Positions 55,475 to 63,331 of a DNA stretch of 64,000 nucleotides are shown piece after piece; positions within the stretch are counted from its first letter, which is position 1; each line of letters opens with the position of its first letter. The position numbers were made by a program, and so were the translations under genes. The notes under the pieces are model-generated. The model ran no database searches. It had not been told where the DNA came from and saw only the letters and a program-made list of their open reading frames with translations. The DNA lies in contig NZ_JALXBK010000107.1 in NCBI RefSeq assembly GCF_026991475.1, positions 42,446 through 106,445 of the forward strand, in the 5' to 3' direction. The DNA is from Sulfurimonas sp. (GTDB lineage: Bacteria; Campylobacterota; Campylobacteria; Campylobacterales; Sulfurimonadaceae).

Positions 55475-56539
55475 TTACATAATTAAAAAATAGAGTATGT
55501 ATCCTACTATAAACGCAGCGTATCCATACGCTGTAAATTGCAATATAAATGATTTTGTATTTTTTGAATCATTATGAGAAATATAAATTTTGTAGGTAAT
55601 GAGATTTGCCATGGCAGCGATGATACTTCCAAAACCTCCGACATTTGTTCCCCAAAGTAGTGCTTCGTATTGTGATGTAAACTTGTTTAGTATAAGTGTT
55701 GTCGGAACATTACTAATGAACTGACTTAAAAAAGATGAAAGTATAAAGATATGTGTTGGATGTTCTATTGTTGTGCCGAGCATCTGTTTAATATTTGCGG
55801 TTAAACCTATAAAAATAATAAATGTAAAAAGTAAAAGATAATCAACTTTGAAACTCTTTATATCAAAGAAAAATATAAAGAGTAAAATCCATGGAAGAAG
55901 ATGTAGCGGTAAAATGTGCAAGATAACAAGTGCCACAGTAAGAAAAAGAGTGAGATATATGTAGGCTAAAGGTTTGTTTATATTTTCTATTAACTCTTCC
56001 CCTCTCCTATTTGATGTTGTTTTTATAAAAAGTGAAACAATGAAAAATAGAGTAAGCATAATCAATGAAAAAGGGGCTATTGTTCTTATAAACTCATATG
56101 TATTAAGAGAATAATAGGAGTAAATGAAAAGATTTTGTGGTGTTCCAAAAGGAGTTAATGCTGCTCCAATATGTGCAGTGAGCGCCACTAAAATGACAAG
56201 CTTATCTCTTTGTTTTATTTTTAGAGCTAGAACTATTGGTAAGAGTGTCATAAGAGCAACATCTATACTTATAAGCATGGAGAGTAAAAAACTAAGAAAC
56301 AGCAGTTTTTGAGGTAAAAATTTAGATTTTTCCAAAAAAGAACTCACCTGTAAAAGCAGATGACTATTTTCTAATCCTTTTATTACAACAAAGAGAGTAA
56401 ACAATAAAAAGATTGGAATTAAATCTGCTTGAGAAAATGTGGCAAAAGCATGTAGATAGTAAGAGGTAAAGAGTAGTCCGCATAATGAGAGTAAAAAAAG
56501 CCACTCGCGAGTAATAAAGTTCATAAAATTATTTTTCAT
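55475..56539 (-). CDS. Ion transporter superfamily permease (ArsB/NhaD-like)
   Basis: 354 residues with about ten hydrophobic helices. Features of the IT superfamily include two related halves, the loop TAHIGAALTPFGTPQNLFIY in the first half and its counterpart SQFISNVPTTLILNKF in the second (a SNVP motif), followed by WGTNVGGFGSIIAAMANL. Such proteins move arsenite, sodium/protons or organic anions. This one is shorter than ArsB (about 430), and no ars genes are nearby, so the substrate is open. Start ATG at 56539; an in-frame Met five codons later is also possible. Confidence 0.75.
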   Translation of the reverse strand: MKNNFMNFITREWLFLLSLCGLLFTSYYLHAFATFSQADLIPIFLLFTLFVVIKGLENSHLLLQVSSFLEKSKFLPQKLLFLSFLLSMLISIDVALMTLLPIVLALKIKQRDKLVILVALTAHIGAALTPFGTPQNLFIYSYYSLNTYEFIRTIAPFSLIMLTLFFIVSLFIKTTSNRRGEELIENINKPLAYIYLTLFLTVALVILHILPLHLLPWILLFIFFFDIKSFKVDYLLLFTFIIFIGLTANIKQMLGTTIEHPTHIFILSSFLSQFISNVPTTLILNKFTSQYEALLWGTNVGGFGSIIAAMANLITYKIYISHNDSKNTKSFILQFTAYGYAAFIVGYILYFLIM

Positions 56540-56584
56540 AACTAATTGTATCGCTAATAGTTTAAAAAGTTAATTATTTTCCAA

Positions 56585-56605
56585 CTTGATTGACATCCAC
56601 TCAAC
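56585..56605 (+). promoter_or_regulatory. HAIR-like HspR operator before cbpA-hspR
   Basis: CTTGATT-N7-ACTCAAC against the consensus CTTGAGT-N7-ACTCAAG (6 of 7 in each half, exact spacing). It overlaps the -35 box at 56590-56595. This is where HspR would repress its own operon, as described for Helicobacter and Campylobacter. Confidence 0.8.
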
Positions 56606-56619
56606 TCTTGTGATATAAT
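56590..56619 (+). promoter_or_regulatory. Sigma70 promoter of cbpA-hspR
   Basis: Perfect -35 TTGACA (56590-56595) and -10 TATAAT (56614-56619) with 18-base spacing, about 45 bases before the cbpA ATG. Like the grpE promoter it is near consensus and has the operator on its -35 box. Confidence 0.85.
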
Positions 56620-56663
56620 TCTACTAATAAATTTATAAATTATGAAATAGGTAGGAAAAAGAT

Positions 56664-57563
56664 ATGAGTAAATCATTATATAAAACACTTGAGGTATCTC
56701 CAAGTGCGAGTGAAGCAGAAATTAAAAAAGCGTATAGAAAATTAGCGCGAAAATACCATCCTGATGTGAATAAAGATAAGGATGCAGAGGATAAGTTTAA
56801 AGAGATTAATGCTGCATACGAAATACTGAGTGATAAAGAGAAAAAAGCACAGTATGATCAGTATGGTGATAGTATGTTTGGTGGTCAAGACTTCCACGAT
56901 TTTTCAAGAAATTCAGGCGGACAAGCCGATTTAGATGAGATTCTAAGACAAATGTTCTCTGGTGGGGGCGGTGGCTTTAGCGGATTTGGTGGAGCTGGTG
57001 GCGCGTCAGGTTTTGGTTCTGGCGGTTTTGGCGGAGCACAGCAGCGTTACCAAGAACCAAACTTAGATATTGAGACAAGTGTTACAATTCCATTTAGTAC
57101 AGCTATTTTGGGTGGCTCACACTCCGTTTCAGTGAATGGTGACCGTTTTGATATAAAAATCCCTGCTGGTGTAAAAAGTGGTGAGAAGATGCGTGTTAAA
57201 GGAAAAGGACATGCACAAAATGGCCGAGTTGGAGACTTATTCTTAAAAATAACAGTCGCTCCAAGCCCTGAGTATGTAAGAGAGGGTGATGATTTAGTAA
57301 AAACTATTGATGTTCCTCTTTATGCTGCACTTTTTGGTGAAAAAGTTTCTGTAAAAACTTTGGATAAAGAGATAAAACTCAAAATTCCACAAAATACAAA
57401 AAATGGACAAAGATTTCGTGTCAAAGATATGGGTGCGATGAACCGTAAAACCAAACAAAGAGGTGTTCTTTACTTAAAAGCAAATATTATTTTGCCAAAT
57501 GTAGATGATTTAGATGCTGATTTAGTTGAATTAATGAAAGAGAAATTACCTAAAACGGTATAG
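56664..57563 (+). CDS. cbpA: DnaJ/CbpA-type co-chaperone
   Basis: 299 residues: J domain (about 4-70) with the HPD motif in [24 protein letters not shown], then a Gly/Phe-rich linker (about 88-125). Two C-terminal substrate-binding beta domains follow ([51 protein letters not shown]). The central CxxCxGxG zinc repeats of full DnaJ are absent, which makes it the CbpA type. It would stimulate DnaK. The hspR gene follows 12 bases later, the same pair as in Campylobacter and Helicobacter. Confidence 0.94.
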   Translation: MSKSLYKTLEVSPSASEAEIKKAYRKLARKYHPDVNKDKDAEDKFKEINAAYEILSDKEKKAQYDQYGDSMFGGQDFHDFSRNSGGQADLDEILRQMFSGGGGGFSGFGGAGGASGFGSGGFGGAQQRYQEPNLDIETSVTIPFSTAILGGSHSVSVNGDRFDIKIPAGVKSGEKMRVKGKGHAQNGRVGDLFLKITVAPSPEYVREGDDLVKTIDVPLYAALFGEKVSVKTLDKEIKLKIPQNTKNGQRFRVKDMGAMNRKTKQRGVLYLKANIILPNVDDLDADLVELMKEKLPKTV

Positions 57564-57575
57564 GAGGGTAACAAT

Positions 57576-57953
57576 ATGCATACATACGATGAACCAGTTT
57601 ATCTCATTAGTATCGTTTCAAAGATTTTAGATATTCATCCTCAGACCTTGCGTCAATATGAGAGAGAGAATCTCATTATGCCTTCGCGTTCTGATGGACG
57701 AATAAGACTCTATTCTCAAAGAGATATTGATAGAATTAAACTTATACTGCGTTTAACAAGAGAACTTGGTGTTAATCTTGCTGGTGTGGACATTATTTTA
57801 AACCTTAAAGAGAGTATTGACTCTATGGAGCGAGAGATTGCCGAATTGAGGCATGATGTACAGGTGGCAAAAAATGCACACTCTGTATCACCTGAGAAGT
57901 CTTTAGTAACCAAAAGAAGTCTTTATGAAATGGTTGTTTTTAAAGAGGAGTAG
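57576..57953 (+). CDS. hspR: HspR heat-shock repressor (MerR family)
   Basis: 125 residues. The MerR winged helix starts YLISIVSKILDIHPQTLRQYEREN, with RLYSQRDIDRIKLILRL, and a coiled-coil dimer helix (ESIDSMEREIAELRHDVQ) follows. The HPQTLRQYERE segment is the HspR recognition-helix signature. It is cotranscribed with cbpA and should bind the HAIR-like sites found before cbpA and grpE. In other bacteria HspR needs its chaperone partner to bind DNA well. Confidence 0.93.
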   Translation: MHTYDEPVYLISIVSKILDIHPQTLRQYERENLIMPSRSDGRIRLYSQRDIDRIKLILRLTRELGVNLAGVDIILNLKESIDSMEREIAELRHDVQVAKNAHSVSPEKSLVTKRSLYEMVVFKEE

Positions 57954-57965
57954 TTTTTTACTCCT
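57946..57965. terminator. Short convergent hairpin between hspR and murA
   Basis: AGGAGTA (57946-57952) pairs with TACTCCT (57959-57965) around a T-rich GTTTTT loop, joining the ends of the two convergent genes. The 7-bp stem is weak for a terminator. No other end signal is seen there. Confidence 0.4.
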
Positions 57966-59220
57966 TGAGCCGCTCTATTTTGGCTCCAATATTTTGAAGT
58001 TTGCTTTCTAATGCTTCATATCCTCTATCGAGATGATAAATTCTATGAATATTGGTCTCTCCTGTTGCTACAAGTCCTGCTAAAACAAGTGCGCTTGAAG
58101 CTCTAAGATCGGTAGCCATTACATCTGTCCCACTAAGCTGTGTCCTCCCTCTTACTGTTGCTGTATGACCGTTAAGAGTAATATCTGCTCCCATACGCTG
58201 AAGCTCACTTACATGCATAAATCTATTTTCAAAAAGTTTCTCTTCAATTATGGAAACACCCTCTGCTTGAGTAGCAAGAGCTAAAAATTGGGCTTGCATA
58301 TCTGTTGGAAAAGCAGGGTACTCTTGTGTGACTATTTTTACAGCTTTAATCTCTTTTGCAGGATGTATGCAAATAGTATCTTTTGTAAGTGTAAAGCTGC
58401 TTCCCATCTCTTCAAGTTTTGAAAGAACAGCACCGAGATGTTTTGGCTCAACATTTGTTAAAGTTATTTCACTCTTTGTTATTGCTCCTGCACATAGGTA
58501 AGTGCCCGCTTCAATTCTATCTGGAATAACATCAAAATCTTTTATGTTTAAGAGTTTACTATCTGTTCCGTGAATTTCCAAAATGGCAGTTCCTATGCCT
58601 TTTATAACGATACCACTTTGTGCAAGTATTTCACAAAGCTGTACAACTTCGGGTTCTCTCGCTGCGTTTGTGATGGTGGTTACACCTTTTGCAAGTGCTG
58701 CAGCCATTACAATATTTGCAGTTCCTGTAACGGTGATTTTATCAAAAATAATTTCACATCCATGCAAGCCATTTGGAGTTATTGCTTGGATATACCCAGC
58801 TTTTATGTCTATTTCTGCTCCCATCTGTTCTAGGGCTTTAAGATGCAAATCAATAGGACGCTGCCCAATAGCACAACCCCCAGGAAGTGAAACTTCACAG
58901 TGTCCAAATCGTGCAAGAATAGGTCCTAACACTAAAATAGAAGCACGCATAGTTTTTACGATGTCATAAGTTGCTTTTGTCTCATTTATACTTGAAGTGT
59001 CAACATGAACACTTTTTTTTGAAAATTCACAACTTGCTCCGAGTTTTGAGAGAAGTTTAAGTAGTGTCTTAATATCTACAACATCAGGAAGATTGCCTAT
59101 AGTTACAGCCTCTTTTGCTAGAATAGTCATAGCTATTAGTGGAAGTGAAGCATTTTTAGCACCTGATATTTCTATCTCACCGTTTAATGTTTGTGTTGGG
59201 TATATTTTTAGATAATCCAT
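57958..59220 (-). CDS. murA: UDP-N-acetylglucosamine 1-carboxyvinyltransferase
   Basis: First committed step of peptidoglycan synthesis, the target of fosfomycin. The 420 residues begin with the typical [19 protein letters not shown], have the catalytic Cys in the loop [15 protein letters not shown], and contain [14 protein letters not shown] and [13 protein letters not shown]. The loop residue is Cys, not Asp, so the fosfomycin-sensitive type is expected. The upstream region holds element 2. Confidence 0.97.
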   Translation of the reverse strand: MDYLKIYPTQTLNGEIEISGAKNASLPLIAMTILAKEAVTIGNLPDVVDIKTLLKLLSKLGASCEFSKKSVHVDTSSINETKATYDIVKTMRASILVLGPILARFGHCEVSLPGGCAIGQRPIDLHLKALEQMGAEIDIKAGYIQAITPNGLHGCEIIFDKITVTGTANIVMAAALAKGVTTITNAAREPEVVQLCEILAQSGIVIKGIGTAILEIHGTDSKLLNIKDFDVIPDRIEAGTYLCAGAITKSEITLTNVEPKHLGAVLSKLEEMGSSFTLTKDTICIHPAKEIKAVKIVTQEYPAFPTDMQAQFLALATQAEGVSIIEEKLFENRFMHVSELQRMGADITLNGHTATVRGRTQLSGTDVMATDLRASSALVLAGLVATGETNIHRIYHLDRGYEALESKLQNIGAKIERLKE

Positions 59221-59595
59221 AAGTCTCTTTATTAATTGTATATTATTGTTCTAAGTTAATATTGTAATTATACCTTATATTTGTGTTGCTTTTTTTGATA
59301 TACTTTTATTAACTGACCTTACGCACCTAAAGCAATCTTAAGCAAAAAGAGAAAGCGTTAGGTGCAAGGCGGAAGTTTTCCTGCGTAGCCGTAGCTACGG
59401 AGGGGAATTTCCAACGAAGCAGATGATGCTTTATCTTTTTGTCCCTTTGGGATGGTATAATTTGCATACAATTTCTGCGTTAGAAGGATTTGAAGCTACT
59501 AGTAGCTCCTACACCCTTCTGCCTTGAACTTGTATACAACTTATACCACTTAAGTTTGCTCTAGGTGCGTAAGGTCAGTTATTAAAGGAATTGCC
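59221..59595. other. 375-base intergenic region holding a branched palindrome
   Basis: Divergent gap between murA (minus) and a small hypothetical gene (plus). Positions 59311-59580 are the branched inverted-repeat element 2. The remaining 90 bases next to murA are AT-rich and presumably carry its promoter, with no clear hexamers. A ribosome site (AAAGGAATTGCC) stands just before the ATG at 59596. Confidence 0.7.
59311..59580. repeat. Branched inverted-repeat element 2 (about 270 bp)
   Basis: The outer 32-bp inverted repeat (59311-59342 with 59549-59580) has two mismatches, neither of them a plus-strand wobble. Arm 1: a 17-base stem (59342-59358 with 59426-59442, two wobbles, one mismatch), then GGAAGTTTTCCT/AGGGGAATTTCC (59371-59382, 59401-59412; 12 of 12 paired, three as G-T) around GCGTAG plus the palindrome CCGTAGCTACGG (59389-59400). 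Arm 2: GGTATAA with TTATACC and following bases (59454-59473, 59528-59547), AGAAGG/CCTTCT (59482, 59515) and the palindrome GCTACTAGTAGC (59495-59506). The stems differ in sequence from element 1, while the loop cores GCGTAGCCGTAGCTACGG, CCCTTTGGG and CTGCCTTGA are shared. Confidence 0.85.
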
Positions 59596-60027
59596 ATGAG
59601 TTCAGCTCTTGATAGATTAAAAAATCTAACAAATAAAATATCTAGTTATGAGACTGCTAGAAAAGAGAATTTACGACTTTTAGAAAAGCTTTTTGACGCG
59701 TTAGAAATGGATCAAAAAGTAGATAAATTTAATGATATTTTTTTATTTAAAGCTATTAATCTCTCTGGCGCTTCACTGCAAAAAGAGAATTTAGGTGAAG
59801 TAAAAGAGGGAAAATACCTGCAAATATTGGCGATTAGCTATGATAGAGAAGCAGCAAAGAAGAGTAAAAATATTTCTCTTGGATATTATGGCAGGGCTGA
59901 AAATGTTGATATTGATTTTAAAAATATGGTTGTGGAATTTATTATTAGATATAGATTCGAGAAGAGTTTTATGACGCTTGAACATTATCATGGCATGATT
60001 GGAACATTTGGGAAAAAGAGTGAGTAG
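59596..60027 (+). CDS. Hypothetical protein
   Basis: 143 residues, not recognised, with no signal peptide or membrane helix. The N-terminus is a coiled-coil-like helix (LDRLKNLTNKISSYETARKE), and the rest is mixed alpha/beta with alternating charged and hydrophobic residues (YLQILAISYDREAAKK; NMVVEFIIRYRFEK). It overlaps the downstream membrane protein gene by eight bases if that uses its GTG start. The two may work together. Confidence 0.6.
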   Translation: MSSALDRLKNLTNKISSYETARKENLRLLEKLFDALEMDQKVDKFNDIFLFKAINLSGASLQKENLGEVKEGKYLQILAISYDREAAKKSKNISLGYYGRAENVDIDFKNMVVEFIIRYRFEKSFMTLEHYHGMIGTFGKKSE

Positions 60028-60571
60028 ATTTTACCTTGTTTTATGGCTTAGATGGATGCTGTGGCTCACTTTTTTGAGCGTTTTTTTAGCTATTTTAGGG
60101 GCTGCGTTTACAACGCTAGTTGTATATATTAAACAAGGTGCAGTTCCTCTTGATAATGAAGTTTATGCTGCTTTATTTGAAATTTTTAAATTTTGGTTTG
60201 CTATTATTTGGAGTGTAACGCTACTACTTTCTCTATTTTTGACACTTAAAACTGTTTTTAACCGCTGTTATGCGAACTTCAAACTTATTTTGTTTAGCTG
60301 TCCTGATAAAAACAGCCAAAGTCAGCAAATAGAAGAAATTGGCTATGGCGATTTGGTAAAAGTATGGCGTAAATGGTTTATGCTCCTTATATGGCTGGTT
60401 GGAGCACAAATGATAGTTGCGTTTATATCTATGAAACTCTTCTCAAACGCAGCTACTCTTTTTGATTGGTTTAATATCTATGTTTTATATCTTTTTTTAC
60501 TTATTAGCGGTTATTTTTCATTTATGATTTTGAGCGTTAAATGTAAAAAAGTAAAAGTTGTCAAATGCTGA
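60020..60571 (+). CDS. Small integral membrane protein, unknown function
   Basis: 183 residues from a GTG at 60020 (a TTG seven codons upstream is possible). Four hydrophobic helices: about 9-35 (WMLWLTFLSVFLAILGAAF), 58-80 (FWFAIIWSVTLLLSLFLTL), 122-142 (WFMLLIWLVGAQMIVAFI) and 152-175 (NIYVLYLFLLISGYFSFMI). The cytoplasmic loop between helices 2 and 3 is about 40 residues. The C-terminus is Lys-rich. No family was recognised. It overlaps both neighbours, so it belongs to a tight operon of unknowns. Confidence 0.6.
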   Translation: MSRFYLVLWLRWMLWLTFLSVFLAILGAAFTTLVVYIKQGAVPLDNEVYAALFEIFKFWFAIIWSVTLLLSLFLTLKTVFNRCYANFKLILFSCPDKNSQSQQIEEIGYGDLVKVWRKWFMLLIWLVGAQMIVAFISMKLFSNAATLFDWFNIYVLYLFLLISGYFSFMILSVKCKKVKVVKC

Positions 60572-61260
60572 TATTTTTAGATTTACAGACGACTGGGGTT
60601 GAAGCAAAGGATGTAATTTGTGCTATTTCTCTTCTTTACGAAGAAAACTTAGTTTCGGAATTTATAAATGAGGGCAAAAAGATTCCTGCACTTGCTTCAA
60701 GCATACATAACGTTACAAATGAGATGATAAAAGAGAGTGCTGCGTTTAAGGATAGTACTGCGTTTGAAATTTTGCAAAAGTACAATAAGGATGAAAATAT
60801 TTTAGTTATGCATAATGCAGCATTTTGTTTGGAAAAGCTTTTGTCTCATTCATTGGCATGGCAGGGAGCAGTTGTAGATACTTCTAGGGTGAGTAAACAT
60901 CTTATTTGTGAGTGTGAGCTTTTTTCTCTTAATTTTTTACGTTATGAACTGAAGCTTTATAAAAAGGAAGAGGCGTTAAAAAAAGAGTATGGCATTAAAT
61001 ATGCTTTGTTTGCTCATGATGTGAAAAGTGATGTTATTATTACAAAATTACTTTTTGAATATTTACAAGAGATGGCACCATTGCAAAAAATGCAAGAGTT
61101 GAGTTTTTCAAAGGTGCTGTTAGAAAAATTACCATTTGGTAAATATCAGGGCAGATATATTGAAGAGATTATTCAACTTGATAGGAACTATTTGCAGTGG
61201 ATGTTGCAGTTACCTGAGTTAGATGAAGATTTGAGATACTCTTTAGAGTACTATTTATAA
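60565..61260 (+). CDS. DnaQ-fold (DEDD exonuclease-like) protein with altered active site
   Basis: 231 residues. The N-terminal 170 follow the DnaQ exonuclease plan, but the acidic motifs are changed. ExoI reads LDLQTTG where D-x-E-T-T is expected (Glu to Gln). ExoII reads HNAAFCLEKL where HNxxFDxxFL is expected (Asp to Cys). ExoIII keeps AHDVKSD (HxxxxD). The C-terminus (about 185-231, LPFGKYQGRYIEEIIQLDRNY) resembles the DUF3820 domain often found behind such exonucleases. Catalytic metal binding is probably lost or reduced, so it may bind nucleic acid without cutting. Confidence 0.72.
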   Translation: MLIFLDLQTTGVEAKDVICAISLLYEENLVSEFINEGKKIPALASSIHNVTNEMIKESAAFKDSTAFEILQKYNKDENILVMHNAAFCLEKLLSHSLAWQGAVVDTSRVSKHLICECELFSLNFLRYELKLYKKEEALKKEYGIKYALFAHDVKSDVIITKLLFEYLQEMAPLQKMQELSFSKVLLEKLPFGKYQGRYIEEIIQLDRNYLQWMLQLPELDEDLRYSLEYYL

Positions 61261-61268
61261 GGATAAAT

Positions 61269-61667
61269 ATGAAAGTAGCAGTTGAATGTCAGTCCCCACT
61301 TTTACAAAAATCATTAGAAATATTTTTAAGTAGATATTTGAGTTCGTCGAAGAAGAGTGATATTATTATTCGAGATGAAGAGTGTTTGGAGGAGGGGCGA
61401 TGTTTTTACATAGCGAGCAGTGAAAAAGCAGATTTGTTAAAACCATTTTCCAAGTCACAGCTGATTTTAGCACTAGAAAAAAAGTATAATGCACTCTATC
61501 CTCAAGCATCCTCTACAGGTACTACAAATGTGACAGAGTTAAACGCAGTAAAAGAGATGCCACAAGAGGCTTTGGATTTTAGCATTTTAGAAAAACGCAT
61601 AGAGTATCTTACCAAAGAGTACCAAGAAAATATATTACGGGCAGTGAAAGCATTTTATGAAAAATAG
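61269..61667 (+). CDS. Hypothetical protein
   Basis: 132 residues, no signal peptide or membrane helix, not recognised. The N-terminal half (about 1-80: SPLLQKSLEIFLSRYL, KSDIIIRDEEC, CFYIASSEKADLLKPFSK) looks like a small receiver-like alpha/beta domain without the phospho-acceptor set. A Ser/Thr linker leads to a helical tail (LEKRIEYLTKEYQENILRAVKAF). It overlaps rsmD by 11 bases. Position before rsmD and flgI gives no firm hint. Confidence 0.55.
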   Translation: MKVAVECQSPLLQKSLEIFLSRYLSSSKKSDIIIRDEECLEEGRCFYIASSEKADLLKPFSKSQLILALEKKYNALYPQASSTGTTNVTELNAVKEMPQEALDFSILEKRIEYLTKEYQENILRAVKAFYEK

Positions 61668-62247
61668 ACAACTTACAAAAAAAATAATTGCAGGAAAATA
61701 TAAGGGAAAAACACTTAATCTTCCCTCTAAAACAACAACAAGAAGCTCTAAAACAATAGTATTGGAATCTTTTTTCAACACATTGCAGTTTGATATTGTA
61801 GATGCACACTTTGTAGAGGTCTTTTCAGGGAGTGGTTCTATTGGGCTTGAAGCACTTAGTCGTGGGGCAAAAACAATATATTTTATGGAAAAAGATAGAG
61901 AAGCCATTAAAACTTTAAAAGAAAATATGGCGAAAACAGATCCAAATGCCTGCATGGTATTTAGTGGAGATAGCTTTTCAAATATAAACGCAGTGATTAG
62001 CAGGCTTAAAAAAGAAAAAGAGGATGCCTATTTTTATATTGATCCTCCATTTAGTATCCGCGAAGGTATGGAAGATATTTATGATAAAACGCTGCGTTTG
62101 ATAGAGAATTTACCACAAGAAAATGTGAAGATGATAATCATAGAACATATGAGTGGCTTGGAACTTCCAGAGACCATAGGCATTTACAGCAGACAAAAAT
62201 CTAAAAAATTTGGAAATACAACACTTACTTATTTTAAAGTGGAATAA
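61657..62247 (+). CDS. rsmD: 16S rRNA (guanine(966)-N2)-methyltransferase
   Basis: Methylates G966 of 16S rRNA late in 30S assembly. The 196 residues show the SAM motif HFVEVFSGSGSIGLEALSRG, the acidic MEKDREAI and the catalytic YIDPPF. The N-terminal IIAGKYKGKTLNLPS is also typical. A sigma54 promoter for flgI overlaps its stop codon. Confidence 0.95.
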   Translation: MKNRQLTKKIIAGKYKGKTLNLPSKTTTRSSKTIVLESFFNTLQFDIVDAHFVEVFSGSGSIGLEALSRGAKTIYFMEKDREAIKTLKENMAKTDPNACMVFSGDSFSNINAVISRLKKEKEDAYFYIDPPFSIREGMEDIYDKTLRLIENLPQENVKMIIIEHMSGLELPETIGIYSRQKSKKFGNTTLTYFKVE

Positions 62248-62255
62248 AACTTGCT
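62240..62255 (+). promoter_or_regulatory. Sigma54 (RpoN) promoter of flgI
   Basis: TGG-N8-TTGCT at 62240-62255 fits the -24/-12 consensus TGGCACG-N4-TTGCW in spacing and in both core dinucleotides (GG and GC, ten bases apart). Transcription would start near 62266, leaving a leader of about 20 bases with AAGGATT before the ATG. Rod and hook basal genes, including flgI, are in the RpoN class in Campylobacter. Confidence 0.75.
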
Positions 62256-62284
62256 AAATCCTTTGTAATAATAAGGATTTGTGT

Positions 62285-63331
62285 ATGAAATATCTATTTG
62301 TTTTTTTACTTCTTTTCTCATCACTAAACGCAACGAAGATTGCGAATATTTCAAGTATTGTTGGCGTAAGAGAGAATCAAATTATTGGTTACTCTCTTGT
62401 CGTTGGTTTGAAAAAAACAGGTGATGGTACGACTTCAAAATTCACACTTCAATCTATATCTAATATGCTTAAGGCTATGAATGTAGATATAAAACCAATT
62501 GACATAAAATCAAAAAATGTTGCTGCTGTTGTTGTAACTGCGAGAATGAAACCATTTGCTCGTCAGGGAGATAAGTTTGATGTGGTTGTTTCATCTATAG
62601 GAGATGCAAAATCACTAGAGGGTGGAACACTTCTTATGACACCTCTAAAAGGGGTGGACGGTAAGATTTATGCACTTGCTCAAGGTTCAGTAAGTATTGG
62701 TGGACGTAACGAAAGAGGGGCAGGGAGTGAGTCACATCCTACAAGTGGTATGGTTTACAATGGTGGTTTAATTGAACGTGAAATCAATGGTGACCTGTTC
62801 CATAAACATTATGCTACTTTATCTCTAAAAGAGTCTGGATTTAAAAATGCAGTAGCAGTACAAAAAGCGATTAATAAATACTACTCTACACAAGTTGCTG
62901 TTGCTCTTGATTCTCGAAGTATTAAATTGAAATGTCCTAAAAATCTTTCAATGGTAGAGTTTTTAGCACAGGTTCAAGGTATAGATATAAGCTATAAACC
63001 TAAAGATAAAATAATTATCAACGAGAGAACTGGTACCATAGTTGCTGGAATAGATATAGAATTAAAACCGATTGTTTTAACACACGGGGATATAACCATA
63101 AAAATAGTCGCAGATAGGAGTGTTCCAAATCCTGCGGGGGCTATGAAAGTCGATAAAAATTTAGTTATTGGTCTTAACCAAGATGAGGTTTATACTAAAA
63201 AAGGGACAACGACGGTCGCAAATCTTGTACGCTCTTTAGATAAACTTGGTGCTTCACCTAAAGATATTATATCTATACTTGAAGCGATGAAAACTGCAGG
63301 AAGTATTTCTGCAGATTTAGAGGTAATATAA
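62285..63331 (+). CDS. flgI: Flagellar P-ring protein FlgI
   Basis: Builds the periplasmic P ring that acts as the bushing of the rod. The start is the ATG at 62285 (348 residues), with a signal peptide (MKYLFVFLLLFSSLNA); the two codons before it in frame (TTG TGT) are not used. Typical segments are IVGVRENQIIGYSLVVGL, LKKTGDGT, VVTARMKPFARQGDKFDVVVSSIGDAKSL and the glycine-rich GGTLLMTPL. The stop overlaps the flgJ ATG. Confidence 0.97.
   Translation: MKYLFVFLLLFSSLNATKIANISSIVGVRENQIIGYSLVVGLKKTGDGTTSKFTLQSISNMLKAMNVDIKPIDIKSKNVAAVVVTARMKPFARQGDKFDVVVSSIGDAKSLEGGTLLMTPLKGVDGKIYALAQGSVSIGGRNERGAGSESHPTSGMVYNGGLIEREINGDLFHKHYATLSLKESGFKNAVAVQKAINKYYSTQVAVALDSRSIKLKCPKNLSMVEFLAQVQGIDISYKPKDKIIINERTGTIVAGIDIELKPIVLTHGDITIKIVADRSVPNPAGAMKVDKNLVIGLNQDEVYTKKGTTTVANLVRSLDKLGASPKDIISILEAMKTAGSISADLEVI

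Larger units (their letters stand above)
1756..62099. repeat. Dispersed 8-mer CTGCGTTT/AAACGCAG, about 45 copies
   Basis: Plus orientation (CTGCGTTT) starts: 1756, 9105, 9625, 10030, 10798, 12603, 12669, 13558, 25045, 31259, 33324, 34229, 35117, 41174, 41374, 41708, 43231, 46134, 47801, 51141, 52410, 54568, 54685, 57747, 58662, 60102, 60740, 60758, 62092. Reverse (AAACGCAG) starts: 3549, 11058, 12499, 13015, 19406, 21286, 33081, 41595, 42243, 48280, 49801, 51407, 55511, 60445, 61541, 61986. The base after CTGCGTTT is a purine in all but two. All but one copy (43231) lie in genes. Counts were made by eye and may be off by a few. Confidence 0.8.
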
